Assembly (NCBI RefSeq): GCF_028610675.1
Contig: NZ_JAQQWS010000001.1
Location: forward strand, 310,001 to 374,000
Direction of reading: 5' to 3'
DNA length: 64,000 nt
From: Alkalihalobacillus pseudalcaliphilus
GTDB lineage: Bacteria > Bacillota > Bacilli > Bacillales > Bacillaceae_D
Both the position numbers and the translations under genes were made by a program. Every line of letters begins with the position of its first letter. Position 1 is the first letter of the stretch. Shown piece after piece: positions 1 to 9,124 of this stretch. A model generated the notes under the pieces. It was not told the DNA's origin. It saw only the letters and a list, made by a program, of their open reading frames with translations, and ran no database searches.

Positions 1-915
1 ATGGTTGAGGAATTACAGGAAAGCCGTGCCAAAAAAGCCTTAGTTCGAGAACGGAAGCCACAACGCCAGACTACAGCCATTTTACCAGAACGCTCGAAAA
101 TTTCATTAGATGTTCCTATATATAAGCCGGCAGACTTACAACGTCACATTTTACGTGACTATCAATTGTCCCATATTGAGCCTTATATAAATGAGCAAAT
201 GTTATTAGGAAGGCATCTTGGTCTAAAGGGTAATATTTCGCGATTAGTAGCTGAACGAGATGAACGTACGCTTCAGCTTAAGGAACGAGTCGATCAGTTT
301 ATGGCTAGAGCTAAAAAAGAAAAACTACTTCAGTTAAATGGGATGTATCAATTTTTCCCCGCTCAATCAGAGGGCGATTCGATTTATATATATAATAATG
401 AAACAGACAAACAAATTATTGAAACATTTACATTCCCACGCCAACAAAAAGCTCCTTACTTTTGCTTAGCTGATTATATTCGCCCTTCTAACAGTGAAGA
501 GGTTGATTATGTTGGATTTTTAGCTGTTACAGCAGGTAAAGGTGTTCGTGAATGGGCGGAATGGGCCAAGAATTCGGGTGATTATTTAGAAAGTCATCTC
601 ATACAAGCGGCAGCATTAGAGACTGCGGAAGGTTTTGCAGAACGTGTCCATCAATTAATGCGTGATCAGATGGGCTTCCCAGATCCCGTTGACTTTACAA
701 TGGAACAACGATTTGCGGCAAAATATCAAGGCGTCCGCGTCTCCTTCGGTTATCCGGCATGTCCAGACCTAGAAGACCAAGCAAAGCTCTTCAAACTCTT
801 ACAACCAGAGGACATAGGAATTGAACTAACGGAAGGGTTTATGATGGAACCAGAAGCAAGTGTGACTGCGATGGTGTTTGCCCATCCGGAGGGACGGTAT
901 TTTAATGTGATGTAA
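1..915 (+). CDS. metH: Cobalamin-dependent methionine synthase, C-terminal part (partial)
   Basis: This is the last ~304 residues of MetH, which makes methionine from homocysteine and methyl-tetrahydrofolate. The visible part is the activation domain, which binds AdoMet to re-methylate the oxidised cobalamin cofactor. Support: FTFPRQQ at 143-149, ESHLIQAAALETAEGFAE starting at 197, the AdoMet-binding signature RVSFGYPACPD at 246-256, and LTEGFMMEPEASVTAM close to the end. Full-length MetH has roughly 1150 residues, so the gene starts before the window and the ATG at base 1 is most likely an internal Met. The cobalamin, folate and homocysteine domains lie outside the window. Confidence 0.93.
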   Translation: MVEELQESRAKKALVRERKPQRQTTAILPERSKISLDVPIYKPADLQRHILRDYQLSHIEPYINEQMLLGRHLGLKGNISRLVAERDERTLQLKERVDQFMARAKKEKLLQLNGMYQFFPAQSEGDSIYIYNNETDKQIIETFTFPRQQKAPYFCLADYIRPSNSEEVDYVGFLAVTAGKGVREWAEWAKNSGDYLESHLIQAAALETAEGFAERVHQLMRDQMGFPDPVDFTMEQRFAAKYQGVRVSFGYPACPDLEDQAKLFKLLQPEDIGIELTEGFMMEPEASVTAMVFAHPEGRYFNVM

Positions 916-1145
916 GGCTGGGAATCACTCATAGTGGCTTAAAATAATGAATTGAATACATCGATAAAAAAGGATCCCCAGGAATGAAAAATACCATTTT
1001 TTAGGAAATTGCATGAGCAAGTTCCTTTTGTAATTTAGGGGAAATAGAGCGGATCATGTTTAAATTTAATTATTTTTGATCAGAAGCAGCCTAATGAAAT
1101 AAAGGTTCTAAAAATAAAGATCTATCCACAACTAAGCATAAATGA

Positions 1146-1195
1146 AAAAAGTAACTGAACTATTTTTAAATAGTTCAGTTACTTTTTATTTTTTT
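1146..1195. terminator. Strong, probably bidirectional terminator
   Basis: A perfect 20-bp stem (1146-1165 with 1168-1187) and a 2-base loop, with an A run on the left and a T run on the right, so it could stop transcription in both directions. It would end metH transcripts on the + strand. Confidence 0.85.
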
Positions 1196-1476
1196 CAAAT
1201 TTATCACGATAAGGAGTCGCAAGAAGTATACGTACAAAAAAACTTCCATGATGACTGGCTAATAAATTCATCAATATCAACAATCAAAGTGTTGTTTCAC
1301 TCTTTTACTGCGGGCTTTTTATTCAATAAAGGTTCTAAGTTTTTTCCCCTTTCGAAGTAGCCCCACCATCTGGATAGTACTCGTTTTAGTGTACCACACA
1401 ACTAGCCACCACTAGCAAAAGCTTTATTTCTACCCTAAAAACAATAATAGATAATTTGTAAATTTATATTTCGATT

Positions 1477-1505
1477 GCATAAAAAAAGGAAGATGATAGA
1501 CACTA
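1477..1505 (+). promoter_or_regulatory. Possible sigma-G promoter for sleB-ypeB
   Basis: GCATA (1477-1481), 17 bases, then GACACTA (1499-1505). This resembles the forespore sigma-G pattern (a -35 like GHATR, a -10 like CATACTA), matching 5 of 7 at the -10. sleB-ypeB is known to be forespore-expressed in Bacillus, which makes the position sensible. It remains a by-eye match. Confidence 0.35.
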
Positions 1506-1566
1506 CCATTAAAGTATTATCAATGAATGATTAACCTAGACAATCAGCTAAGGAGGATATCACAAC

Positions 1567-2454
1567 ATGAGTCGTCTGTTCAATTACAGAAATCTAATAC
1601 TGTTCTCATCAATCATTGCGTGTTTCTGTCTTTTAGGAGAAGAAACAAAGACATATGCTTTCTCTGAACAAGTCATTCAGCATGGAGCAACGGGTGAGGA
1701 TGTCGTTGAATTACAAGCGCGTTTACAGTATATCGGTTACTACAATGGAAAAATTGACGGTGTCTTCGGGTGGGGTACATATTGGGCCGTCCGAAATTTC
1801 CAGTATGAATTTGGTTTAGATATTGATGGTTTAGTGGGACCAACGATGAAAGACAAACTCGTTGCTTCAACAAACTATAATCGAGAACATGTTCAACAAT
1901 CTATTAATGAAGGAAGAAAATTTACTCACTACGGTGGAACACCAAAATCTGAGCAGCGTGGTCCAAGCGGTAGCTCCAATGGTGGAGGAGGCCGCGGTGG
2001 TACTGGTGGTGGACAAACTGAAACGCCAACACCTGGAACCCCCGCAGAACAGGACAATGAAGCGACAATAGATAAAGCAACGAACGTACCTGCTGGTTTT
2101 TCAGATAATGATATTAGAATCATGGCACAAGCTGTATATGGCGAAGCGAGAGGTGAGCCATATATTGGGCAAGTAGCCGTAGCTGCGGTAATTTTAAATA
2201 GATTAAACAGTCCATCATTCCCAAATACAGTCTATGATATTATCTTTGAACCACGTGCTTTTACAGCAGTAGCTGATGGACAAATTTGGCTTGACCCTAA
2301 TGAACAATCACGAAAAGCAGTATTAGATGCTATAAACGGACAGGATCCAAGTGGGAATGCATTGTATTATTTTAACCCTGATACGGCAACTTCAGCTTGG
2401 ATTTGGTCTAGACCTCAAATTAAGAAAATTGGACAACATATTTTCTGTCATTAA
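1567..2454 (+). CDS. sleB: Spore cortex-lytic enzyme SleB
   Basis: A lytic transglycosylase that degrades muramic-lactam cortex peptidoglycan during spore germination; it is stored inactive in the dormant spore. The 295-residue product has an N-terminal signal peptide (about 1-32, hydrophobic core ILFSSIIACFCLL), a peptidoglycan-binding domain (about 38-97, with GYYNGKIDGVFG), a Gly/Ser/Thr/Pro-rich linker (about 125-165) and the C-terminal SleB hydrolase domain (about 180-295), which begins with the conserved AQAVYGEARGEP carrying acidic residues E193 and E197. The ATG follows AAGGAGG at good spacing. ypeB starts 18 bases downstream, the standard sleB-ypeB pair in which the two proteins stabilise each other. 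Confidence 0.96.
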   Translation: MSRLFNYRNLILFSSIIACFCLLGEETKTYAFSEQVIQHGATGEDVVELQARLQYIGYYNGKIDGVFGWGTYWAVRNFQYEFGLDIDGLVGPTMKDKLVASTNYNREHVQQSINEGRKFTHYGGTPKSEQRGPSGSSNGGGGRGGTGGGQTETPTPGTPAEQDNEATIDKATNVPAGFSDNDIRIMAQAVYGEARGEPYIGQVAVAAVILNRLNSPSFPNTVYDIIFEPRAFTAVADGQIWLDPNEQSRKAVLDAINGQDPSGNALYYFNPDTATSAWIWSRPQIKKIGQHIFCH

Positions 2455-2472
2455 AAAGTAGGAGGTGGCGAT

Positions 2473-3825
2473 ATGGTAAAAAATGTGATTATTGGCTTGC
2501 TAAGTGTGGCACTGATTGCAACAGGTTATTGGGCTTTTCAAGAACAAGGACAAAAAAACATGGTTGCGATGCAAGCGGAAAATAACTATCAACGAGCGTT
2601 TCATGATTTAACCTATCATTTAGATCAAATCGAAGATCAATTAGGGGCAACACTCGCTATGAGTAGTAGAAATCAACTTTCCCCATCTTTAGCAGAAGTA
2701 TGGAGAGTAACGAGCCTTGCTCAGGAAGAAATGGGTCAATTACCTTTAACGAATGTGGATATCGGAAAAACAGAGGAATTTCTATATAATCTAAGCAAAT
2801 TGGCATACAGAACTTCGATAAGGGATTTAGATGATGAGCCTCTAACGGATAAAGAGTATGAGAATTTAGAAAATCTCTATCATGTTTCCAAAGATATTAG
2901 GCAGGAGATGAGGCAAACTCAGGCAGAGGTCTTAGCTGATGGTCATCGTTGGTTAGATATTGAAAAAGAAATGGTTGCCCAATATGAGCCTAAAGACAAT
3001 ACCGTTTTATCACATTTTGAAGTAATGAATAAAACTGTTGAAGGTTATAGCGAGCTGGAATGGGGGCCTGAAAATGCCTCGATGAAGGATTTGAATGGTC
3101 AATTAAAAAAGGCTCTAAAAGGAAAACGAATTACGAAAGAGGAAGCGAAAGACATTGCTTCTAAGTATCTAGATTTTAATGAAAACGCAACATTTTTGGT
3201 CGAAGAGTCAGGTGATGGCTTAGAATATGAAGCTTATTCATTGTCAATTGATGACCCCCATCATAAAGCAAACTATTATATGGACATAAGTGTACACGGA
3301 GGGCATCCGATTTGGTTTATGCAAGCTCGTGACATCGGTGAGGTTAATGTTAGTTTAAATGAGGCTTCAAAGTTAGCACAAGCGTATTTAGAAGAACAAG
3401 GATTTGAAAATATGCAACTTGTTAACAGTGAACAATATGATTCCATCGCTATGCTTGACTTTGTGTACGTACAAGATGATTATCGGATTTATCCAGATTC
3501 ACTCGTAGTCGAGGTAGCATTAGACGAAGGAGATATTATTGGTTACGAAGCGAAAGACTATTTAATTAACCATAAAGAACGAGAGATTGCTTCTCCGAAA
3601 TTAACTAAAGAGGAAGCGATGGAAAGTCTTAATGAACATTTAGAAGTAATGGAAGATCAAATTGGTTTAATTCAAAATGATTTAGGTGAAGAAGTTTTAT
3701 GTTATGAGTTTTATGCTTTATTAAATGATGAAACTTACCGTATTTTCATCAATGCAGACAATGGTGATGAAGAAAAAGTTGAAAGAATGCCACAAGCAGA
3801 AGTTATGCACAACTATAAATCATAA
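2473..3825 (+). CDS. ypeB: Germination protein YpeB
   Basis: Partner of SleB, needed to localise and stabilise it in the spore inner membrane and cleaved during germination. The 450-residue protein has one N-terminal membrane segment (about 5-20, VIIGLLSVALIATGYWAF) followed by an exported region with PepSY-like repeats in the C-terminal half (for example KRITKEEAKDIASKYL, VSLNEASKLAQAYL and KLTKEEAMESLNEHL, each followed by beta-rich sequence). The length is normal for the family. AGGAGGTGG lies just before the ATG. The pair ends at the terminator at 3851-3900. Confidence 0.95.
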   Translation: MVKNVIIGLLSVALIATGYWAFQEQGQKNMVAMQAENNYQRAFHDLTYHLDQIEDQLGATLAMSSRNQLSPSLAEVWRVTSLAQEEMGQLPLTNVDIGKTEEFLYNLSKLAYRTSIRDLDDEPLTDKEYENLENLYHVSKDIRQEMRQTQAEVLADGHRWLDIEKEMVAQYEPKDNTVLSHFEVMNKTVEGYSELEWGPENASMKDLNGQLKKALKGKRITKEEAKDIASKYLDFNENATFLVEESGDGLEYEAYSLSIDDPHHKANYYMDISVHGGHPIWFMQARDIGEVNVSLNEASKLAQAYLEEQGFENMQLVNSEQYDSIAMLDFVYVQDDYRIYPDSLVVEVALDEGDIIGYEAKDYLINHKEREIASPKLTKEEAMESLNEHLEVMEDQIGLIQNDLGEEVLCYEFYALLNDETYRIFINADNGDEEKVERMPQAEVMHNYKS

Positions 3826-3850
3826 TTTTGTACCAATTGTTTAAAAAAAC

Positions 3851-3900
3851 AAGCTTGTTGATCCCCTCGGCTAAAATCGAGAAATCAACAAGCTTTATTT
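3851..3900 (+). terminator. Terminator of sleB-ypeB
   Basis: A perfect 12-bp stem (AAGCTTGTTGAT at 3851-3862 with ATCAACAAGCTT at 3884-3895), a 21-base loop, then a short T-rich run. Confidence 0.8.
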
Positions 3901-3904
3901 CATT

Positions 3905-4165
3905 ATAGTAACCTAGCCAAAAAACTGAGGTGTTTGCATGCTGTAATAACAGAGCTAAGAATGGCGGCACCACTGCCCAAAAAGAAACAAAGTACGAATC
4001 CTAGCGTAGAGAACGGTGGCCAACACCTGCAAAAGTATCCTACCAGTCAGTCAAAAGTAAAACTTCTTAATGAAGGAAGCCAACCTACCTCGACCACCTA
4101 CAAAGATGACCAGCTAACTTCAAGGCACAAACTATCGCTCCTAAGTACACTTTCATACAAAAATT
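3905..4165 (+). repeat. Dispersed repeat remnant (type B right end)
   Basis: Non-coding. The right-hand part, about 4108-4162, matches the ends of the copies at 23.4 and 45.7 kb: GATGACCAGCTAACTTCAAG, then CTATCGCTCCTAAGTACACT, then TTTCATACAAAA. The left part is not clearly shared. An 87-codon frame at 3934-4197 crosses it but lacks a ribosome binding site and reads through the repeat, so I do not call it a gene. Confidence 0.6.
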
Positions 4166-4229
4166 TACTAAATATCACGCATTATTCAAAAAAATAAGTA
4201 AAAGGATTCAAGTAATTTCAATATATACG

Positions 4230-4259
4230 TTAGACCACCTTTTAAGAATATGATAAAAT
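4230..4259 (+). promoter_or_regulatory. Probable sigma-A promoter for cmk
   Basis: Extended -10 TGATAAAAT (4251-4259), with a weak TTAGAC about 18 bases upstream. It is 66 bases before the cmk start. Confidence 0.45.
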
Positions 4260-4325
4260 ATAGAAATAGTGAAATCAAAGCAGCTTATGAGATTGTTTTG
4301 TTTAAAATGGATGAGGTGTAATTGA

Positions 4326-5000
4326 ATGAATGAACGTTTAGCCATTGCGATTGATGGACCTGCAGGTGCAGGAAAAAGTACGGTCGCCAAATTAGTTGCA
4401 GAAAAGCTTTCTTTTTTATACATAGACACTGGTGCCATGTATCGAGCACTTACTTTTTCTGCCCTCCAACAAGGAGTTAATTTACATGATGAAAACGCAA
4501 TGAGAACATTGCTAGATACATTAAATATTAAGCTTGTTAATGAAAAAGAAGTATCCAAAGTTTTGATTAATCAAGAAGATGTAACCGATAAAATTCGCAC
4601 AAATGAAGTGAATCAGAATGTATCATTAGCTTCGAGTCATCAGGCTGTTAGGGAAGAAATGGTTGAACGTCAACGAGAACTGGCAAAGGTTGGTGAAGTC
4701 GTTCTAGATGGACGAGATATTGGTACGCATGTATTGCCAAATGCTCAATTAAAGGTTTTCTTAACAGCATCTGTAGAAGAGCGAGCCCAAAGAAGACATG
4801 AGGAGCAGGTGAAAAAAGGGATGCCTTCTGATTTTGAAGAACTAAAAGCTGACATAGCAAGGCGTGATCAGTTTGATTCAACAAGAGAAGTCTCACCTCT
4901 TCGTAAAGCCGAGGATGCGGAAGAATTAGATACAACGCATTTATCTATAGAAGAAGTCGTTCAGGCGATTATAGAATTAGCGAAAGCGAGAATTTCGTAA
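4326..5000 (+). CDS. cmk: Cytidylate kinase
   Basis: Phosphorylates CMP and dCMP with ATP in cytosolic pyrimidine salvage and RNA turnover. The 224-residue length is typical. The P-loop GPAGAGKST is at 11-19, the CMP-binding region includes DTGAMYRALT, and the lid region carries RAQRRHEEQ and RDQFDSTREVSPL. plsC begins at the very next base, so the two are probably translated together. Divergent or shadow frames here have no support. Confidence 0.97.
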   Translation: MNERLAIAIDGPAGAGKSTVAKLVAEKLSFLYIDTGAMYRALTFSALQQGVNLHDENAMRTLLDTLNIKLVNEKEVSKVLINQEDVTDKIRTNEVNQNVSLASSHQAVREEMVERQRELAKVGEVVLDGRDIGTHVLPNAQLKVFLTASVEERAQRRHEEQVKKGMPSDFEELKADIARRDQFDSTREVSPLRKAEDAEELDTTHLSIEEVVQAIIELAKARIS

Positions 5001-5588
5001 ATGGGCATTTATCAATTTGGACAATTTGCTTGTCGCTGTGTACTTTCTACTTTTTACAAAGTGAAAATTGAAGGAGAAGAGAATATTCCTAAAGAGGGTA
5101 GCGTTTTATTATGTAGCAATCATATTAGCAATTTTGACCCCCCTTTACTCGGAGCGTATATTAAGCGTCCTATTCATTATATGGCCAAGCAGGAGTTGTT
5201 TGAAAAGCCTTTATTAAATAAACTTTTAACAAGTTTAGGTGCTTTTCCAGTAAAAAGAGGGATGGGCGATAAACAAGCGTTACGAACATCGATTCAATTA
5301 TTACGTGACGGAAAAGTATTGGGCTTATTCCCAGAAGGTACGCGTAGTAAAGATGGTACTTTAGGGAAAGGACTTGCTGGAGCTGGATTTTTTGCTTTAC
5401 GATCGGACGCGGTAATTATACCGTGTGCTGTTATTGGTCCTTATAAGAAATTTAACCCAGTTAAAATGGTTTATGGAGAACCAATAGATTTTTCCACTTA
5501 TCGGGAACAAAAGATTAACGCTGAGCAAGCGACTGAAATTATCATGAATGAAATCCAAAAGTTATTAGTTAAACATACATCACGGTAA
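5001..5588 (+). CDS. plsC: 1-acyl-sn-glycerol-3-phosphate acyltransferase
   Basis: Makes phosphatidic acid from lysophosphatidic acid at the membrane. The 195-residue protein has the acyltransferase motif NHISNFD (H41 and D46 of H-x4-D), the second motif FPVKRG, the third FPEGTRSKDG and a later IIPCAVIGP block. The start is directly adjacent to the cmk stop. The order cmk-plsC-S1 gene is conserved in Bacillus. Acyl donor preference cannot be read from the sequence. Confidence 0.93.
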   Translation: MGIYQFGQFACRCVLSTFYKVKIEGEENIPKEGSVLLCSNHISNFDPPLLGAYIKRPIHYMAKQELFEKPLLNKLLTSLGAFPVKRGMGDKQALRTSIQLLRDGKVLGLFPEGTRSKDGTLGKGLAGAGFFALRSDAVIIPCAVIGPYKKFNPVKMVYGEPIDFSTYREQKINAEQATEIIMNEIQKLLVKHTSR

Positions 5589-5668
5589 CCCCTTTCACTA
5601 TTGTTGTGAAGGTTTTCATCATAAAGATTATATTAATTAAAAGTTTTATGACTGAAGGAGGAGCAGAC

Positions 5669-6826
5669 ATGGTCAACGAAATGAATCAAGAATTAGCTGG
5701 TATGAAGGCATTTGAAGTAGGTACAATCGTAACGGGAAAAGTAACAAAAATTGAAGATAAGCAAGCATTTGTGGATGTTGGTTATAAGCAAGATGGCATC
5801 ATACCTATTAGTGAATTATCTAGTTTGCATATCGAGAAAGTGGCAGATGTTTTAACGGTTGATGATGAAGTAGAATTAAAGGTCATAAAGTTAACAGATG
5901 ATGAACTAGTTTTATCAAAAAGAGCGATTCAATCAGAAAAAGCATGGGAATCATTGCAAGAGATTTATTCTAATGATGATGTGATTGAAGCCGTTGTTGC
6001 AGAAGTGGTAAAAGGTGGACTTGTTGTTGATTTAGGCGTAAGAGGGTTTATCCCAGCTTCACTTGTAGAGCGCCATTATGTAGAAGATTTTTCTAAGTAC
6101 AAAGGAGAAACACTACGTCTAAAAGTGGTTGAGCTTGATAAGGAAAATAATAAACTCATTCTTTCACAACGGGCTGTTCTTGATGAAGAAGCAGAAAGTC
6201 AGAAGAAGTCAGTCTTGCAAGAAATTATTCCTGGACAAATTATTGAAGGTACTGTGCAACGATTAACAAGTTTTGGTGCGTTTGTTGATCTAGGAGGTGT
6301 TGATGGGTTAGTTCATATCTCTCAATTGGCACACCATCGTGTAGAAACACCTGCTGAAGTTGTAAAAGAAGGAGAACAAGTTAAAGTAAAGGTTCTATCT
6401 GTTGATTCAGAGAGTGAAAGAGTCTCACTATCAATCAAAGATACTTTGCCAGGACCATGGGAAAATATTAAAGGAAACATTTCACAAGGAGATGTTGTGG
6501 ATGGAACTGTCAAGCGTTTAGTATCATTTGGTGCCTTTATTGAGGTTGCTGATGGTGTCGAGGGTCTTGTTCATATTTCTCAAATTGCGAATCGACATAT
6601 TGGTACTCCGTCAGAAGTTTTAACAGAAGGTGAACAAGTTGAGGCGAAAGTGCTCGATATTAATTTAGAAGAAAAACGTATCTCCCTTAGTATTCGTGCT
6701 TTATTAGAAGAAGATACAAAGGAAGATCATTATGCTGAATATGAGCAATTTAAGGAAGAAGAATCTAGTGGCTTTTCTTTAGCAGACAGGATTGGCGATC
6801 AATTAAAGAATTTAAAATCAAAGTAA
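5669..6826 (+). CDS. ypfD: S1 RNA-binding-domain protein (ribosomal protein S1 homologue)
   Basis: About 385 residues made of four S1 (OB-fold) RNA-binding repeats, starting near residues 17, 101, 187 and 272. The last two share the signature VKRLVSFGAFIEV or VQRLTSFGAFVDL followed by DGLVHISQ. Firmicute homologues have fewer S1 repeats than the six of enterobacterial RpsA, and their role in translation is less clear. I place the start at ATG 5669 because GAAGGAGGAG lies just upstream. An in-frame ATG at 5606 would add 21 hydrophobic residues without a good ribosome binding site. fni follows 16 bases downstream. Confidence 0.92.
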   Translation: MVNEMNQELAGMKAFEVGTIVTGKVTKIEDKQAFVDVGYKQDGIIPISELSSLHIEKVADVLTVDDEVELKVIKLTDDELVLSKRAIQSEKAWESLQEIYSNDDVIEAVVAEVVKGGLVVDLGVRGFIPASLVERHYVEDFSKYKGETLRLKVVELDKENNKLILSQRAVLDEEAESQKKSVLQEIIPGQIIEGTVQRLTSFGAFVDLGGVDGLVHISQLAHHRVETPAEVVKEGEQVKVKVLSVDSESERVSLSIKDTLPGPWENIKGNISQGDVVDGTVKRLVSFGAFIEVADGVEGLVHISQIANRHIGTPSEVLTEGEQVEAKVLDINLEEKRISLSIRALLEEDTKEDHYAEYEQFKEEESSGFSLADRIGDQLKNLKSK

Positions 6827-6842
6827 AAAGAGGTGATGGCGA

Positions 6843-7898
6843 TTGTCCCGCGAAAAAAGAAAACGAGACCATCTCCTTCACGCATATGAAATGGGCCATA
6901 ATCGTTCAAATGGTTTAGACGATATTCGCTTCGTACATAATAGCATTCCAGAAGGGAATATAGAACAAATAGATATGAGCTCAAAAATCGGTGAACTTTT
7001 GTTAAGTTCGCCGATTTTTATCAATGCGATGACAGGTGGTGGGGGAACAAAGACGGTTAATATCAATCAACAACTAGCTGATGTGGCAAAAGAGACAAAT
7101 GTCGGCATGGCCGTTGGTTCACAAATGGCAGCACTAAAAGATTCGAGTCAAGAGGAAAGTTATCGTATTGTTCGAAAAGTATATCCAAATGGGACTTTGA
7201 TAGCTAACTTAGGAGCAGAAGCTACAGTAGATCAAGCTCGAAAAGCGGTTGAAATGATTGAAGCTAATGCCTTACAAATTCATGTTAACGTTATTCAAGA
7301 ATTAGTAATGCCAGAAGGTGACCGTGATTTTAGTGGAACATTAAAACGGATTGAGGGACTGGTTACAAAGGTTGAAGTACCACTTATTATAAAAGAAGTA
7401 GGCTACGGTATGAGCCGTGAAACCATTGAATCCTTGGTTAATGTCGGTGTACAAATCATTGACATTGGTGGTTATGGGGGCACCAATTTTTCAAAGATAG
7501 AAAATAAACGGCGTACACGCAAACTGAACATCTTTAATGACTGGGGGATCACGACGGCTAGTTCATTACTAGAAGCTCAATCTGTCGGGAATAAATGTCA
7601 AATCATTGCTTCAGGTGGTCTTCAGCAGTCGAGTGATTTAGCGAAGTGTCTGGCTCTTGGAGCAAAGGCAGGTGGATTTGCTGGACGTTTCCTGCAATTA
7701 TTAATGAGTGAAGGACCTGAGGCACTCATTCAAGAGATTCAGGATCTGAAAGCAGAAATGCGCCTTATCATGCTAGCCTTAGGGGTTTCTTCTATAGAAG
7801 AGCTTCAACAAGTACCGATTACCATTAGTGGTGAAACATTAAATTGGAGTCAACAACGTGGTTTCCCATTACATGATTTTCTTAAGAGTCGAACATGA
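6843..7898 (+). CDS. fni: Type 2 isopentenyl-diphosphate delta-isomerase
   Basis: FMN- and NAD(P)H-dependent isomerase interconverting IPP and DMAPP, the building blocks used by HepS/HepT for the quinone side chain. The 351 residues fit the family. Visible features are the N-terminal RKRDHLLHA, the MTGGGGTKTVN loop, HVNVIQELVMPEGDRDF, the metal-binding region and the flavin phosphate loop ASGGLQQSSDLAKCLALGA. The start is TTG after AAAGAGGTGATG. A terminator follows at 7916. Confidence 0.95.
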   Translation: MSREKRKRDHLLHAYEMGHNRSNGLDDIRFVHNSIPEGNIEQIDMSSKIGELLLSSPIFINAMTGGGGTKTVNINQQLADVAKETNVGMAVGSQMAALKDSSQEESYRIVRKVYPNGTLIANLGAEATVDQARKAVEMIEANALQIHVNVIQELVMPEGDRDFSGTLKRIEGLVTKVEVPLIIKEVGYGMSRETIESLVNVGVQIIDIGGYGGTNFSKIENKRRTRKLNIFNDWGITTASSLLEAQSVGNKCQIIASGGLQQSSDLAKCLALGAKAGGFAGRFLQLLMSEGPEALIQEIQDLKAEMRLIMLALGVSSIEELQQVPITISGETLNWSQQRGFPLHDFLKSRT

Positions 7899-7915
7899 TA
7901 AAAATAATAACGAAT

Positions 7916-7953
7916 GAGAACGAGAGCTATTGAGGGCTTCTCGTTCTTTTTTG
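7916..7953 (+). terminator. Terminator after fni
   Basis: GAACGAGAGC pairs with GCTTCTCGTTC (one bulged base), followed by a T run at 7946-7952. Confidence 0.75.
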
Positions 7954-8307
7954 CTAAGAATTAAGGGAGTTTTGGATGTAGTAAAATCACTAGTGGAGGA
8001 TGTGACGGAGGTATAGGAAAAGTGAATTAGTAACAATACTAGTGGAGTAAAGGCATCTAGAGTTGAAGAAAAGAGGAGTAGTACCAATACAAAATGGAGA
8101 AAATGTAACGTAAGTTATTGGAAACGTGTTTTTTCATGGGATTCGTGCTAATGAACGGACAATCCCGTTTCTATATTATCCTTTCCAAAACGAGCACCGT
8201 AAGTTCGCTTCAAGCTGACTAAAAAATCTAACTTTTGTCGATAATGGATCTATCAGATAAGAGAGTCATTTATTCATAGAATGGCTGTTCAGAAAGGTGT
8301 TTCAATG
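7954..8307. other. Intergenic stretch upstream of yphA
   Basis: About 350 bases with no gene I can support. 7970-8080 is rich in TAG/GAG triplets and contains the short phrase ACTAGTGGAG twice (near 7991 and 8040), but triplet spacing is irregular. The rest shows nothing clear. Confidence 0.5.
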
Positions 8308-8991
8308 ATGGAAGGAATTTATTTTTATTGGGTGTCATGGTTAGCTTGGGCTTTTTATACTTTTATATCTAAAAAAACAACCCAACGAACATGGCTATCG
8401 ATGTCCATTCTCATCGTGATTATTTGTATGCCACAGCATGTAAAAATGGGCGACTTGAATATAAGTTTGGGGATTATTTTTGGATTACTAATTTTATCCT
8501 ACATGTGCTTTCATTATCGGCCGGGGAAGTTGCTGTACTTATTTATTCTCACAACATTCTTAGCTAGTGCTTATACAGCATTCGATATTTTTACGATTTA
8601 TGACCCTGTCGTTTTATTTATTGCTCACCCTATTTATTTAGCTGGTATTTCATTTATTTTCGCCTTTTTTCTTTTGGGGACAATCAAAGATCGGCTCATA
8701 GCAGCTTTACTTGGATTAATTCAGGGAGAATGCTTTAGTGGAATTGTCCGATTTTGGTTAGTAGGGAAGGCGGAAATCGGAAGAATGTTATTTTGGGATG
8801 CTTTCGCATATGTTGTCATTGCTTTTTTAGTAGTAGGTCTTATAAAATATGTATTAGATACAGCTTTTCGTTTGCTCCAACCACAAACAAATCAAAGCAG
8901 TGTTCCTGCTTCAAGTTGGCCGTTAATTACTTCAAGAAGACAACTCAAACAGCTACAACGACAGCAAAGTATTAAAATCGATGCCCAATAG
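8308..8991 (+). CDS. yphA: YphA-like integral membrane protein
   Basis: About 227 residues with at least five or six hydrophobic segments (for example YFYWVSWLAWAFYTFI, IFGLLILSYMCFHY and AGISFIFAFFLLGTI) and a basic C-terminal tail (SRRQLKQLQRQQ). No catalytic motif is visible. The assignment rests on position between fni and der, where B. subtilis has yphA, and on the membrane pattern, so it is tentative; function is unknown. I use ATG 8308, eight bases after AAAGGTG; ATG 8305 and 8281 are in frame. Confidence 0.65.
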   Translation: MEGIYFYWVSWLAWAFYTFISKKTTQRTWLSMSILIVIICMPQHVKMGDLNISLGIIFGLLILSYMCFHYRPGKLLYLFILTTFLASAYTAFDIFTIYDPVVLFIAHPIYLAGISFIFAFFLLGTIKDRLIAALLGLIQGECFSGIVRFWLVGKAEIGRMLFWDAFAYVVIAFLVVGLIKYVLDTAFRLLQPQTNQSSVPASSWPLITSRRQLKQLQRQQSIKIDAQ

Positions 8992-9124
8992 GTTACCTAC
9001 AATCATGTGGATTCCATGACGTTTCAATAAATGTTGTGTACAAGTGTGGCAACTTTTAGTAGAATGAATGAGTTACGAAACGATTCGTATTAAGGTAAAG
9101 TTTAAAAAGGAAGGTCGTGACGCT

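Larger units (their letters stand above)
916..1566. other. Intergenic stretch between metH and sleB
   Basis: About 650 bases without a convincing gene. They hold a strong hairpin at 1146-1187 and a possible forespore promoter at 1477-1505. A + strand frame at 1142-1360 runs straight through the hairpin and has no ribosome binding site. On the - strand, a 30-codon frame (1271 down to 1179) ends at the hairpin but also has no ribosome binding site, so it looks like a gene remnant at best. Confidence 0.6.

Noticed and set aside
1142..1360. 72-codon + strand frame
   Set aside because: It begins inside the left arm of a perfect terminator hairpin, has no ribosome binding site and low-complexity composition.
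3934..4197. 87-codon + strand frame after ypeB
   Set aside because: Its right half is a dispersed repeat found at 23.4 and 45.7 kb in other contexts; no ribosome binding site.
7869..8087. 72-codon - strand frame
   Set aside because: Serine- and leucine-rich low-complexity product, overlaps the fni end and its terminator, no ribosome binding site.
7960..8090. TAG/GAG-rich stretch as a second TRAP target upstream of yphA
   Set aside because: There are about a dozen triplets, but most spacers are 8-11 bases instead of 2-3, so a TRAP ring could not follow them; the downstream gene has no link to tryptophan.
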